Positions 33,886 to 42,816 of a DNA stretch of 64,000 nt are shown here, piece by piece. Below the pieces are notes generated by a model. That model saw nothing but the letters and a program-made list of their open reading frames with translations. It did not search any database and was not told the origin of the DNA. Position numbers and translations under genes: made by a program. Within the stretch, counting starts at the first letter, position 1. The number at the start of each line of letters is the position of its first letter. The stretch lies in assembly GCF_001953885.1 (NCBI RefSeq), contig NZ_MQUS01000001.1, positions 744,001 through 808,000 of the forward strand. Direction: 5' to 3'. Origin of the DNA: Streptomyces sp. IMTB 2501. Lineage in GTDB: Bacteria > Actinomycetota > Actinomycetes > Streptomycetales > Streptomycetaceae.

Positions 33886-35337
33886 ATGTCCACGGCGTCC
33901 ACGGTGTCGACGACGTATCTGGAGCTGTCACAGGAGGGCGGCGGCGCCCACAAGTTCTACGAGGTGACCGTCGACGGGCAGGTGGTGACGGTGCGGTACG
34001 GCAGGATCGGCGCCGCGGGGCAGGTCCAGACGACGACGTTCCCGACGGCCGAGATGGCCCGGGCCGCAGCCGCGAGGAAGGTGGGGGAGAAGGTCCGCAG
34101 GGGATACGCCCCCGCAGTCCAGGGACAGCGCGCTCCACGCCTGGTGACCCGGCGTCAGGTCAGCTCCGCCCCGTCCACCGCGCGCGCCGTGGCGCCCGTG
34201 CTGTGGCGGTTCCGCACCGGCTCCGCGGCCTTCGGCATCCACGTCGACGACGAGAACTGCTGGGTGGGCAACCAGGCGGGCGACGTCTACACCCTGGGCC
34301 ACGACGGCGCCGTCCTCGCCCGCTTCAGCCTGCCGGACGGGGTGAAGTGCCTGGTCGCCGACGACTTCTGGATCTACGCGGGCTGCGACGACGGCAAGGT
34401 CTACGACCTCTCCTCCAAGCTGCCGTTCGCCGCGTACGACATCGCGGCCGACGTCGACATCTTCTGGCTCGACATTCACGAGGGCATCCTGAACGTCTCG
34501 GACCGCGACGGCCGGCTCACCGTCATCGACCACGAGGACGAACACCAGTGGGCCCGCCGCAGCCAGGGCGAGCACGCCTGGATGGTCCGCGCCGACGAGC
34601 GAGCCGTCTACCACGGCCATCACCGGGGCGTCACCGCCTACGCACCCGACGGCGGCCGCGAGTTGTGGCACACGGCCACCAAGGGCAGTGTGCTCTTCGG
34701 CTGGCAGGAGGACGACGCCGTCTACGCGGGCACCGGCCGCCACGTGGTCCAGCGGCTGTCGAAGGCGACCGGCGCGATCGAGGCGACGTACGCCTGCGAC
34801 AGCGCGGTCTACTCGTGCGCGACCTCCCCGGGCGGGCGGTTCGTCTTCGCCGGCGACGCGGCGTCGTCCGTCTACTGCTTCGACCAGGACGGCACCCGCC
34901 TGTGGAAGCTCGGCACGGGCGGCGGTTCGGCGCTGTCCATGCAGTACCGCGACGAGCGGCTGTATCTGGTGACCACCGAGGGCTCGCTCGTGTGTGTCGA
35001 CGCGAGCGAGACGGCCATCACCGCCGCCCAGCAGGGCACGGTGCCGGTGGCGCGGGACGTCAAACTCGCCGCCGCCCTGCCGACTTACGCACCCGCAACC
35101 GCCGTGGCCGCGGTCTCCACCGTCGCCCAGGCCCCGGCCGGCACCGTGGTGGTGCAGTGTGTGCAGGAGAGCGGCCGGCTTCGGGTGCACGTGGTGTCCG
35201 AGGGCTACGACACCTCCTGGAACGTCCAGTTCCCGCGCGCCATACGAGAGCCGGGCGCGCGCTACGTCGTGGACGCCCTGCACCCCGCGTCCGGCGGCTT
35301 CTACCGCGTCCGGGGCGACATCCGCCGCCTGCTGTGA
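33886..35337 (+). CDS. WGR domain protein with PQQ-like beta-propeller
   Basis: 483 aa from ATG 33886 (GGGGAGGGG upstream). Residues about 10-85 form a WGR domain (FYEVTVDGQVVTVRYGRIGAAGQ, TFPTAEMARAAAARKVGEKVRRGY), the small nucleic-acid-contacting fold known from PARPs and MolR. The rest, about 115-480, is a repeat array with recurring blade motifs (VGNQAGDVYTL, AGCDDGKVYDL, YAGTGRHVVQRL, FAGDAASSVYCF) typical of PQQ-like or BamB-like propellers. No signal peptide, so cytoplasmic. Function unknown; the propeller may bind a partner and the WGR a nucleic acid. Confidence 0.87.
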   Translation: MSTASTVSTTYLELSQEGGGAHKFYEVTVDGQVVTVRYGRIGAAGQVQTTTFPTAEMARAAAARKVGEKVRRGYAPAVQGQRAPRLVTRRQVSSAPSTARAVAPVLWRFRTGSAAFGIHVDDENCWVGNQAGDVYTLGHDGAVLARFSLPDGVKCLVADDFWIYAGCDDGKVYDLSSKLPFAAYDIAADVDIFWLDIHEGILNVSDRDGRLTVIDHEDEHQWARRSQGEHAWMVRADERAVYHGHHRGVTAYAPDGGRELWHTATKGSVLFGWQEDDAVYAGTGRHVVQRLSKATGAIEATYACDSAVYSCATSPGGRFVFAGDAASSVYCFDQDGTRLWKLGTGGGSALSMQYRDERLYLVTTEGSLVCVDASETAITAAQQGTVPVARDVKLAAALPTYAPATAVAAVSTVAQAPAGTVVVQCVQESGRLRVHVVSEGYDTSWNVQFPRAIREPGARYVVDALHPASGGFYRVRGDIRRLL

Positions 35338-35504
35338 CGTGATACGTCGCCGCTGGTACGGCGCCGATCCGCGCTGCGCCGCCCTCCGCGTTCGGGGTGT
35401 TGCCGTCCGCCCGCCTGTGCCCCCACCCGTGTTGGCGGTGGCGCCCTCACCCCCACAGCGCCACCGACCGCTGTCCCGCTCCCGCCGATCCGTGGCCAGA
35501 CACT

Positions 35505-37088
35505 TCAGGGCCGTACGGCCGACGCCTCCGCAAGGATCTCCCGTGCCACGGCGAGCACCTCCGCGCGGTCCTCCGGTACCAGGCCGATGCGGGTGCGCCG
35601 GTCGAGGAGGTCGGACTCGTCCAGGGCGCCCTCGTGCAGGACGGCCCACAGGAGTTCGGCCCGGGTGACCGGGTGGCCCGGCAGGACGGTGTCGGCCAGG
35701 GCGGGGTTCTCGGTCGCGAGGGTGTGGACGGCCTCGGCCTCGGTGCCGTACCGGCGGATCAGGCGGCGCGGTGCCGACAGGGAGCGGAGCCGGGTGGGTG
35801 CGTCGGCGCCGACCAGCGGCAGTGCGGCGGTGGGGGAGGGCGCGGCGGGAAGGCCCCGGGCGGCGGTCGCGGCGTCCACGGCGTCCTGGGCCATCCGGCG
35901 GTAGGTGGTGAGCTTGCCCCCGACGATCGTCGTGATGCCGTCGGGGGACGTCAGCACCGCGTGCCGGCGGGAGATGTCGGAGGTGCGGGCGGGAGCATCG
36001 GCGCGGCCGTCGTGACCGGACGTGTCCAGCAGGGGGCGCAGTCCGGCGAAGGCGCCCACGACCTCCTCCCGGGCCACCGGCGCGTCCAGGACCGATCCCA
36101 GCACGTCCAGCAGGAAGCCGATGTCGGTCTCGGGCACGTCCGGGACATCGGGGATCCCGCCCTCGACCGGCTCGTCGGTGAGGCCGACGTACACCCGGCC
36201 GTCGCCCTGGGGCAGGACCAGGACGAAGCGGTTGGTCTCGCCGGGGATCGGGATGTGCAGGCCGGCCGGCAAGGCGCCGAGCCGCTCGGAGCGCAGCACC
36301 AGATGGGTACCGCGGGAGGGCCGGATCCGGATGCCCTCGACGAGGTCGCCCGCCCACACCCCGGCCGCGTTGATCACCGCGCGGGCTCTGATCTCGCCCT
36401 CCTCGCCGGTGAGTTCGTCGCGGATCCGGGCGCCGGTGCCGGTCAGCTCCTGCACCCTGACCCGGGTCAGCACCCGTGCACCCTGCGCGGCGGCCGTCCT
36501 GGCCAGAGCGGTGACCAGCCGGGCGTCGTCGGTCACCTTGCCGTCCCAGGACAGCAGCCCGCCGCGCAGTCCGGCCAAGCGCACCGAGGGCGCCAGGTGC
36601 CGGGCCTCCGTGGCCGACAGCCGACGAGGCGCGGGGAGCACCCGCCGAGGTGTCCGGGCGGCCAGCCGCAGCATGTCCCCGGCCCGGAATCCGGCCCATG
36701 CCAGCGAGGCCTGGGCCCTGGACACCAGCGGGGTGAGCGGCAGTACGAACGGCTGGGCGGCCACCAGGTGCGGGGCGGTCCGGGTCATCAGCACCCCGCG
36801 TTCGACCGCGCTCTCGTGAGCGACGTCGAACTGCGCGGAGGCCAGATAGCGCAGCCCGCCGTGGATGAGCTTCGAGCTCCAGCGGGAGGTGCCGAAGGCC
36901 AGGTCATGGGCGTCCACGGCGACGACGTCCAGCCCGCGGGCCGCCGCGTCCAGCGCGGCTCCGGCCCCGGTGGCGCCGAGTCCGACGACCAGGACGTCGG
37001 CGACCCTGCCGTCGGTGGCCTCGGCCAGTTCCCGGCTGCGGCGGGGTGCGCTGAGGGACGAGCCGTTGCGGGCGCCGGTGTGGCTCAT
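35505..37088 (-). CDS. Glycerol-3-phosphate dehydrogenase/oxidase, GlpD-like
   Basis: 527 aa FAD enzyme. Dinucleotide loop VLVVGLGATGAGAALDAAARG near residue 30, SSKLIHGGLRYL, INAAGVWAGDLVEG, GGKLTTYRRMA, and the GlpD C-terminal helical domain. Oxidises sn-glycerol 3-phosphate to DHAP and passes electrons to quinone. ATG 37088 overlaps the TetR stop by four bases. With the divergent alkyl-DHAP synthase-like and diacylglycerol kinase genes it forms a lipid/glycerophosphate locus laid out like M. tuberculosis Rv2249c-Rv2252. Confidence 0.9.
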   Translation of the reverse strand: MSHTGARNGSSLSAPRRSRELAEATDGRVADVLVVGLGATGAGAALDAAARGLDVVAVDAHDLAFGTSRWSSKLIHGGLRYLASAQFDVAHESAVERGVLMTRTAPHLVAAQPFVLPLTPLVSRAQASLAWAGFRAGDMLRLAARTPRRVLPAPRRLSATEARHLAPSVRLAGLRGGLLSWDGKVTDDARLVTALARTAAAQGARVLTRVRVQELTGTGARIRDELTGEEGEIRARAVINAAGVWAGDLVEGIRIRPSRGTHLVLRSERLGALPAGLHIPIPGETNRFVLVLPQGDGRVYVGLTDEPVEGGIPDVPDVPETDIGFLLDVLGSVLDAPVAREEVVGAFAGLRPLLDTSGHDGRADAPARTSDISRRHAVLTSPDGITTIVGGKLTTYRRMAQDAVDAATAARGLPAAPSPTAALPLVGADAPTRLRSLSAPRRLIRRYGTEAEAVHTLATENPALADTVLPGHPVTRAELLWAVLHEGALDESDLLDRRTRIGLVPEDRAEVLAVAREILAEASAVRP

Positions 37089-37684
37089 GGCGTGAGGGTC
37101 CTCTCCAGGAGGGTGCGCAACTCGCCGAGGAAGGCGGCGGAGTCCAGCTCCGGATCGTCCTCGTCGGTCATCGTGCGCAGGGACAGGGTGAAGGACTGCA
37201 CGGTCAACAGCAGGGCGCGGGCCTGCCGTTCGACATGGCCCGGGCGAACCGATCCGTCGGCGTGGCCCGTGTGCAGCGCGTCGGCGAGAAGTGCCAGCAG
37301 CGCCTCCTGGCTCGCTCCGCGCCGGTCCAGCACATACGGCAGCAGCAGTTCCGGATCGACGTCGATGATCTTGCGGAAGAGCGGGTGTGCCCGGAACGCC
37401 TCGACCCCCGCCACCAGTCCGTCCACGATCCGGGTGCGCGTGTCCACGGCAGCGGCGGGCTCGGGGATCGAGCGGGTGGCCACGTCGATCCACTCACGGG
37501 TCATCAGATCACCCACCAGGGTCCGCAGGTCCGGCCAGCGCCGGTACAGCGTCATCCGGGAGACGCCGGCGCGGCGGGCCACGTCGGCGAGGGTGGTGCG
37601 GCGCACTCCGACGGCCAGCACACAGTCGCGTACCGCGTCGAGCACGTGATCGTTGTCCGAACCGTTGTGACGAATAGGCGTCAT
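37085..37684 (-). CDS. TetR family regulator of the glycerophosphate locus
   Basis: 199 aa. HTH about residues 12-55: VLAVGVRRTTLADVARRAGVSRMTLYRRWPDLRTLVGDL, then an alpha-helical ligand domain. Co-transcribed with and overlapping the GlpD-like gene downstream. A palindrome abuts its start codon, so it very likely controls both itself and the divergent flavoprotein operon. Corresponds in position to Rv2250c. Confidence 0.9.
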   Translation of the reverse strand: MTPIRHNGSDNDHVLDAVRDCVLAVGVRRTTLADVARRAGVSRMTLYRRWPDLRTLVGDLMTREWIDVATRSIPEPAAAVDTRTRIVDGLVAGVEAFRAHPLFRKIIDVDPELLLPYVLDRRGASQEALLALLADALHTGHADGSVRPGHVERQARALLLTVQSFTLSLRTMTDEDDPELDSAAFLGELRTLLERTLTP

Positions 37685-37699
37685 GTGTCACAGTGTAAC
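37685..37699. promoter_or_regulatory. TetR operator GTGTCACAGTGTAAC
   Basis: Near-perfect inverted repeat (GTTACAC-T-GTGACAC on the other strand; six of seven pairs), starting one base before the TetR ATG. It resembles the TTACACnGTGTAA operators of many actinobacterial TetR proteins. Confidence 0.65.
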
Positions 37700-37811
37700 G
37701 CCCCGGGAGCCGGGCGGGAGCGGACACTGTCGTCCCGGTACGGCCGCCGGGCCGCCGCGCGCAACCGGGCACACCGACCCGGGCACACCGATCTGTGAGG
37801 ACGACCGTTCA

Positions 37812-39404
37812 ATGGACATGCTGTGGAACGGCTGGGGAGACCCGGCGAAGGCGGCACCGCTGCCCGACTCGGTGACCGGACTGCTGCGCGACCTGCTCGG
37901 CGTCAAGCCCCGCACCACCCCCTCCCTAGCCCTGGACGACATCCGCCTGCCCGACACCACGGCCGGCCCCGCCGCGCTCAAGGCGCTCGCCGAGGCCGTC
38001 GGCGGCGACGAGCACGTCCGCACCGACAGTGAGACCCGCATCCGCCACACCCGCGGCAAGTCCACCCCCGACCTGCTGCGCATCCGCGCCGGGGACTTCT
38101 CGGACGTCCCGCAGGCCGTGGTCCTGCCCGCCACCCATGCCGAGGTCCTTGCCGTCCTGCGCGCCTGCGCCGCGCACGGCCTCGCCGTCGTCCCCTTCGG
38201 CGGCGGCACCTCAGTCGTCGGCGGACTCGCCCCCGAGCGCGGTGCGTTCCTCGCCCTGGACCTGCGCCGCATGAACGGCCTGCTGGACCTCGACCCCGTC
38301 TCGCGCACCGCGGTCCTCCAGCCCGGTCTGCGCGCCCCCGAGGCCGAAGCCCTTCTCGCCGAACAGGGCTTCACCCTCGGCCACTTCCCGCAGTCCTACG
38401 AGTGGGCCACCATCGGCGGTTTCGCCGCCGCCCGCTCCAGCGGCCAGGCGTCCGCCGGGTACGGCCGCTTCGACGAGATGGTTCTCGGCCTGACCCTCGC
38501 CACCCCCGAGGGCACCGTCGAGACCGGCCGTGCCCCGCGCTCCGCCGCCGGACCCGACCTGCGCCAGCTGATCCTCGGCTCGGAGGGCGCCTTCGGCGTC
38601 ATCACCTCCGTCGTCGTACGCATCCGCCCGCTGCCCGAGGTGCGCGTCTACGAGGGCTGGCGGTTCGCCTCGTTCGAGGAAGGCGCCGCGGCCCTGCGCC
38701 GACTCGCCCAGGACGGACCCCGGCCGACGGTGCTGCGGCTCTCCGACGAGACCGAGACGCTCATCGGCCTGGCCCAGCCCGACGCCATCGGCGGCGACCT
38801 GACCCAGAGCGCGGCCGGCTGCCTCGCCGTCACGGGCTACGAGGGCACGCCCGAGGACACCGCACAGCGCCGGGAACAGGCGGCGGCCGTCCTCACCGCC
38901 TGCGGCGGCACCCTCGTCGGAGCGGAGCCGGGCGAACGCTGGGCGCACGGCCGCTTCTCGGCGCCGTATCTGCGCGACACCCTGCTCGACGTCGGTGCCT
39001 TCGCCGAGACCCTGGAGACCGCGGCCTTCTGGTCCCGCATCCCCGACCTCTACACAGCCGTGCGCACCGCGCTCACCGACACCCTCACCGAGGCCGGCAC
39101 CCCGCCCCTGGTGATGTGCCACATCTCGCACGTCTACGAGAACGGCGCCTCGCTGTACTTCACCGTCGTCAGCGCCCAGGGCGAGGACCCGGTGGCCCAC
39201 TGGACGCCCGCCAAGCACGCCGCCAACGAAGCCGTTCTGGCGGCCGGCGGCACCATCTCCCACCACCATGGAGTCGGCACCGACCACCGGGACTGGTACG
39301 TCCGCGAGGCCGGACCGCTCGGCATCGCGGCCCTGCGTGCCGTGAAGCGCAGTCTGGACCCCGAGGGCCTGCTCAACCCCGGCGTCCTGCTCCCCACCGA
39401 CTGA
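37812..39404 (+). CDS. FAD-binding oxidase, alkyl-DHAP synthase-like
   Basis: 530 aa from ATG 37812. VAO-type FAD domain: AVVPFGGGTSVVGGLAPE, then YEWATIGGFAAARSSGQASAGYGRFDEMV. C-terminal half has the alkylglycerone-phosphate synthase marker HHHG (GGTISHHHGVGTDHRDWY). Human AGPS swaps an acyl for an alkyl chain on DHAP to start ether-lipid synthesis; bacterial relatives of this class are often only assumed to do so. It sits opposite GlpD, which makes DHAP, and before a lipid kinase. Position matches Rv2251. Confidence 0.87.
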   Translation: MDMLWNGWGDPAKAAPLPDSVTGLLRDLLGVKPRTTPSLALDDIRLPDTTAGPAALKALAEAVGGDEHVRTDSETRIRHTRGKSTPDLLRIRAGDFSDVPQAVVLPATHAEVLAVLRACAAHGLAVVPFGGGTSVVGGLAPERGAFLALDLRRMNGLLDLDPVSRTAVLQPGLRAPEAEALLAEQGFTLGHFPQSYEWATIGGFAAARSSGQASAGYGRFDEMVLGLTLATPEGTVETGRAPRSAAGPDLRQLILGSEGAFGVITSVVVRIRPLPEVRVYEGWRFASFEEGAAALRRLAQDGPRPTVLRLSDETETLIGLAQPDAIGGDLTQSAAGCLAVTGYEGTPEDTAQRREQAAAVLTACGGTLVGAEPGERWAHGRFSAPYLRDTLLDVGAFAETLETAAFWSRIPDLYTAVRTALTDTLTEAGTPPLVMCHISHVYENGASLYFTVVSAQGEDPVAHWTPAKHAANEAVLAAGGTISHHHGVGTDHRDWYVREAGPLGIAALRAVKRSLDPEGLLNPGVLLPTD

Positions 39405-39476
39405 TCCACCACGTACGACACCGACCGACCCACCACGTACGACCGACCCACCAGATCCGGCCGACCCACCGATCCG
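39402..39476 (+). repeat. Short imperfect tandem repeats
   Basis: Between the flavoprotein and kinase genes: GATCCACCACGTACGAC, then GACCCACCACGTACGAC, then CGACCCACCAGATCC and CGACCCACCGATCC. The 92-base gap is built almost entirely from these units. Probably arose by slippage. Confidence 0.6.
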
Positions 39477-39496
39477 CCTGCTTCGGAGGCACACCG

Positions 39497-40378
39497 ATGC
39501 GACAGTTCACCGCCGTCGTCAATCCCACCGCGGGCGGCTCCACCGGGGCGGCGACACTGCTGCAGCTGGCCCGGCTGCTCCGCGAGGCCGGGGCCGAGCT
39601 GGAGACGGAGTACAGCCACAGCCTCGCCCACGCCCAGGACATCGCCCGACGCGCCGGCGAGCGCGGCCGGATCGTCCTGGCCGTCGGCGGCGACGGCATC
39701 GCCGGCGGTATCGGCGGGGCGCTGAGCGGCACCGGAACCGTCCTCGGCCTGGTCCCCGCAGGACGCGGCAACGACTTCGCCCGTGCCCTGAAGCTGCCCG
39801 CCGACCCCGCCGCACTCGCCGAAATCCTGCTGCACGCCGAGCCACGGCCGGTCGACACCATCGAGGTGGACTCGGCCGTCCACCATCGCACCGTGGTCCT
39901 GGGCAGCGTCTACGCCGGAGTGGACGCCGTGGCCAACCGGCACGCCAACCACGCCCGGCTGTTGCGCGGCGCCGCCTCGTACTACGCGGGGGGCCTGCGC
40001 GCCGTCACCACCTGGCGCGCGGCCGACTACCGCGTCACCGTCGACGGGGAGGAACATGCCCACCGCGGCTACACGGTCGTCGCCGCCAACTCCCCGTACT
40101 ACGGCTCCGGCCGGCTCATCGCCCCCGACGCGCGCGTCGACGACGGACTGCTGGACGTGGTGATGATCCGCGAGGCCCCTCGGCGACTCTTCTTCGCCCT
40201 CATGAACGAGCTGAAGACGGGTACCCACGTCCACCGCCCCGAGGTGCGCGTCCTGCGTGGCAAGGAACTGCGCATCGAGGCCGAGCGGCCCGTCCCCTAC
40301 GGCGCCGACGGCGAGGTCGACGCCACCCTCCCGGTCACCGTGCGGGTACGCCCGGGAGACCTGCCGGTGCTGTACTGA
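39497..40378 (+). CDS. Diacylglycerol kinase family lipid kinase
   Basis: 293 aa. DagK catalytic domain: VVNPTAGGSTG phosphate-contacting loop, GGDG (AVGGDGIAGGIGG, near residue 70) and VPAGRGNDFARAL. The C-terminal beta-sandwich ends with the EVDATLPVTVRV element. Phosphorylates diacylglycerol or a related lipid with ATP. ATG 39497 has GGAGG (39485-39489). Corresponds to Rv2252, whose product phosphorylates diacylglycerol for phosphatidylinositol mannoside metabolism. Confidence 0.9.
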   Translation: MRQFTAVVNPTAGGSTGAATLLQLARLLREAGAELETEYSHSLAHAQDIARRAGERGRIVLAVGGDGIAGGIGGALSGTGTVLGLVPAGRGNDFARALKLPADPAALAEILLHAEPRPVDTIEVDSAVHHRTVVLGSVYAGVDAVANRHANHARLLRGAASYYAGGLRAVTTWRAADYRVTVDGEEHAHRGYTVVAANSPYYGSGRLIAPDARVDDGLLDVVMIREAPRRLFFALMNELKTGTHVHRPEVRVLRGKELRIEAERPVPYGADGEVDATLPVTVRVRPGDLPVLY

Positions 40379-40525
40379 CCACTCGCGAAGACCGACGGCT
40401 GCGCGTCACGGCGCAGGAAATCCTGGCGCAGTGCGAGAAGTGACACGGCGTCGGTGCAGGACCGGCCGGGCCTGGGTAGGGGAGGAGGACCCAGCCGAGC
40501 GCGCAGGGGGAGGGGTTGGTCCGTC

Positions 40526-40903
40526 ATGACGCTGGAGCCCGCCGAGGGAGTGGTGCAGGCGGTCGTCGTGTACGACGGACGACTGCTGCTGGTGGACGAC
40601 GGCGATGGCTGGACGCTGCCGTCGGGCACTCCCCAACCGGCCGAGCCGGCCGAGGCCACCGCGGGCCGCGTCGTCTACGAACTCACCGGCTACCTCGTCG
40701 ACGGCACCGAGAGCCTCGCCCCGCAGGCCGGTGCAGGGCCGGACGAGGCGCTGGCCGTGGTGTGCCAGCTGCTCAGCGAGTCCCCGTCGGACGGCGCCGG
40801 CCTCGCGCGGGAGCAGGTGCGCTGGGCGCCGATCCCCGAGGCCGACGGTGCCGCACTCCCGCCGGCCGTACGCGACTACCTTCGCGGCCACACACCCGCG
40901 TGA
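40526..40903 (+). CDS. Nudix-fold protein with degenerate Nudix box
   Basis: 125 aa. Sequence has the Nudix fold layout (VVQAVVVYDGRLLLVDDGDGWTLPSG), but the box that should read GX5EX7REUXEEXGU is GTPQPAEPAEATAGRVVYELTGY. Only the first Gly, an Arg and one Glu remain; the EE metal pair is reduced. Probably lacks pyrophosphatase activity or has changed substrate. ATG 40526 follows GGGGGAGGGG. Confidence 0.72.
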   Translation: MTLEPAEGVVQAVVVYDGRLLLVDDGDGWTLPSGTPQPAEPAEATAGRVVYELTGYLVDGTESLAPQAGAGPDEALAVVCQLLSESPSDGAGLAREQVRWAPIPEADGAALPPAVRDYLRGHTPA

Positions 40904-40919
40904 GACCTGCCGGTGCCGG

Positions 40920-41291
40920 TCAGCGATCCGCCGCCGGGTCCGGCGTGCGCGCCAGGAACCGCTGCCGGTCGACGATCGCCCGGTCGATCTCGCCCGTCGC
41001 GACCAGCCGGCCCGAGCCGTCGACGGCCCGCACCACGAACGTGACCCGCCCGCCGGCGACGGAGGCGGCGGGCTCGGCGCTCACCTCGACCCGGCCGCCG
41101 ACCGGCGTCGCCCGCACATGCCGGACCCGCACCCCGGTGCCGACGGTGGTCTGGCCGGACTCGGTGAAGCGGGCGGCGGCCCGCACGGTCGCCGCCTCCA
41201 GCCATGCGATCAGCCGCGGTGTGGCGAGAACGGGCACGTCACCGCTGCCCACCGCCACCGCGGTATCGGCATCGGTCACCTCATGGCGCAT
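40920..41291 (-). CDS. Hotdog-fold thioesterase, fluoroacetyl-CoA thioesterase-like
   Basis: 123 aa single hotdog domain resembling FlK: VLATPRLIAWLEAATVRAA, TTVGTGVRVRHVRATPVGG, VTFVVRAVDGSGRLVATGEIDRAIVD. FlK hydrolyses fluoroacetyl-CoA; most genomic relatives are general short-chain acyl-CoA thioesterases. Convergent with the Nudix-like gene, downstream of moeA on the same strand. Confidence 0.82.
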   Translation of the reverse strand: MRHEVTDADTAVAVGSGDVPVLATPRLIAWLEAATVRAAARFTESGQTTVGTGVRVRHVRATPVGGRVEVSAEPAASVAGGRVTFVVRAVDGSGRLVATGEIDRAIVDRQRFLARTPDPAADR

Positions 41292-41328
41292 GCCCTCACG
41301 CTAGCGCCGGCGGGCGGATCCAGCGGTC

Positions 41329-42594
41329 TCACCGGTGGGGCAGTGGCACCACGTTCACGGTGGTGCCGGCCGGCACGCCGCCCGGTGGAACCACCGCGAG
41401 GCCGTCTGCCAGGGCGAGGCCACGCAGCATCGCCGGACCGTCGAACGGCAGCGGCGTCACCTCCTGCCCTGCCGTGAACACGGGCAGCAGCCGGGTGTCG
41501 CGCGGATGTCCGGGCAGCGTGGAGCCGGCCGTCAGCCGGAGGGGCTCAGCGCCGGAGTGCCCGCCGAGGTGGCTCAGCAGCGGCTCGGCGAGGGTGACCA
41601 TGCCGGCCACCGCGGCCAGCGGGTTCCCGGGCAGCCCGACCAGTCGGCGCGCCCGGCCGTCGGCGGTGGCCGGCAGCTCGGCGAGCAGCATGGGGTGACC
41701 GGGACGTACGGCCACGGAGTCGACCAGCAGCCGGGCGCCCACCGCCCGGAGCGTGTCGTGCAGGAAGTCCACCGGCCCGGCGGCGGTGCTCCCAGTGGTG
41801 ACCACGACATCGGCGGGCGAGCGGCGCACGGCCTCCCGGAGGGAAGGGAGGTCGTCGGCGATCAGGTGCTGGCCGATCAGCTCGGCTCCTCGGGCCCGCA
41901 GCCACGGCGGCAGCAGCGGCCCGAGAGCGTCACGGACCCGCCCGCCGCGCGGAACGCCCTGCACGAGCAACTCGTCGCCGAGGACGAACAGTTCGACGCT
42001 CGGACGCCGGTGCACCGTCAGCCGGTCGTACCCGGCCGCCGCCGCCAGGCCCAGCACCCGCCCCGTCACGGTGGTGCCGGCGGGCAGCAGCGGTTCGCCG
42101 GAGCGGCACTCCTGGCCGCACGGCCGGATGTCCTGACCTTCGGGCACCGGCGTGGGAGAGCGGTCGTACAGCATGCCCCGCTCGCGGTCCGCCGCGCCGT
42201 GCTCGCGCCGCAGTACGGCGGTCGCACCCGCCGGCACCGGGGCGCCGGTGGCGATGGGGACGGCCGAGTCCCACCCGAGCGGCCCGGGCTCCTGGCCGGC
42301 CAGGACGCCGGTGCCGGCGAGTCGCCAGGGGCCCGGTCCGGCCACGGCCCAGCCGTCCATCGCGGCCGTGGCGAACGACGGCAGGTCGGTGAGTGCCACG
42401 AGCGGCTCGGCCAGCGCGTGCCCCAGCGCGTCGGTGAGGGTGCGGGGAACCGCGGGCAGCGGCTGTCCGGCGCAGGACCGGGCGATCGCCCGGGCCCGTT
42501 CCCAGGCCCGGGCGGGCCGGAGCGAGCCGGGCTCGGGCTGCGATGCGTGCGATGCCGTGCCGTCGGCCGTCCGGGATGCCGTCATGCCGGTCAT
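41329..42594 (-). CDS. moeA: Molybdopterin molybdotransferase MoeA
   Basis: 421 aa from ATG 42594 (42585 also possible; neither has a strong ribosome site). MoeA landmarks: SFATAAMDGWAV, PIATGAPVPAGATAVLRRE, VVTTGSTAAGPVDFLHD, and GLPGNPLAAVAGM. Inserts molybdate into adenylated molybdopterin to finish the cofactor. Divergent from an FdhF/YdeP molybdoenzyme, so it may serve as the dedicated cofactor step for that enzyme. Confidence 0.9.
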   Translation of the reverse strand: MTGMTASRTADGTASHASQPEPGSLRPARAWERARAIARSCAGQPLPAVPRTLTDALGHALAEPLVALTDLPSFATAAMDGWAVAGPGPWRLAGTGVLAGQEPGPLGWDSAVPIATGAPVPAGATAVLRREHGAADRERGMLYDRSPTPVPEGQDIRPCGQECRSGEPLLPAGTTVTGRVLGLAAAAGYDRLTVHRRPSVELFVLGDELLVQGVPRGGRVRDALGPLLPPWLRARGAELIGQHLIADDLPSLREAVRRSPADVVVTTGSTAAGPVDFLHDTLRAVGARLLVDSVAVRPGHPMLLAELPATADGRARRLVGLPGNPLAAVAGMVTLAEPLLSHLGGHSGAEPLRLTAGSTLPGHPRDTRLLPVFTAGQEVTPLPFDGPAMLRGLALADGLAVVPPGGVPAGTTVNVVPLPHR

Positions 42595-42616
42595 CGTTGA
42601 ACAGCCGTCCGCGGAA

Positions 42617-42700
42617 GTCAAAGAGGCCCGGTTTGTTTGCCGATAGGCGGCGCTTATCGATGACCCGCGCTTATCACGTCATCGAAAACACCTCTTTGAC
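42617..42700. promoter_or_regulatory. Divergent moeA/fdhF control region with inverted repeats
   Basis: A LysR-type box CGATAGGCGGCGCTTATCG (42641-42659, arms CGATA and TATCG) lies inside a distant perfect inverted repeat, GTCAAAGAGG (42617-42626) and CCTCTTTGAC (42691-42700). A second GCGCTTATC follows at about 42668-42676. Such paired sites suit a regulator bridging both promoters. Confidence 0.6.
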
Positions 42701-42816
42701 GTGCTTCAGGAAAGCGGCGGATGCTGCCGTGCGGTGCGCATCGGAGAACGCGGCATCACGCGGGCACGTATTTCCGACGCGCGCCCGCATGACAACAGAA
42801 AGAGGCGGACCGGATC

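Noticed and set aside
33928..36699. 923-aa minus-strand frame over WGR and GlpD-like genes
   Set aside because: Antisense to the WGR gene and out of frame with the GlpD-like gene; no motif of its own.
39402..39496. CRISPR-like short repeats
   Set aside because: Units are short, imperfect and without regular spacers; simple slippage repeats explain them.
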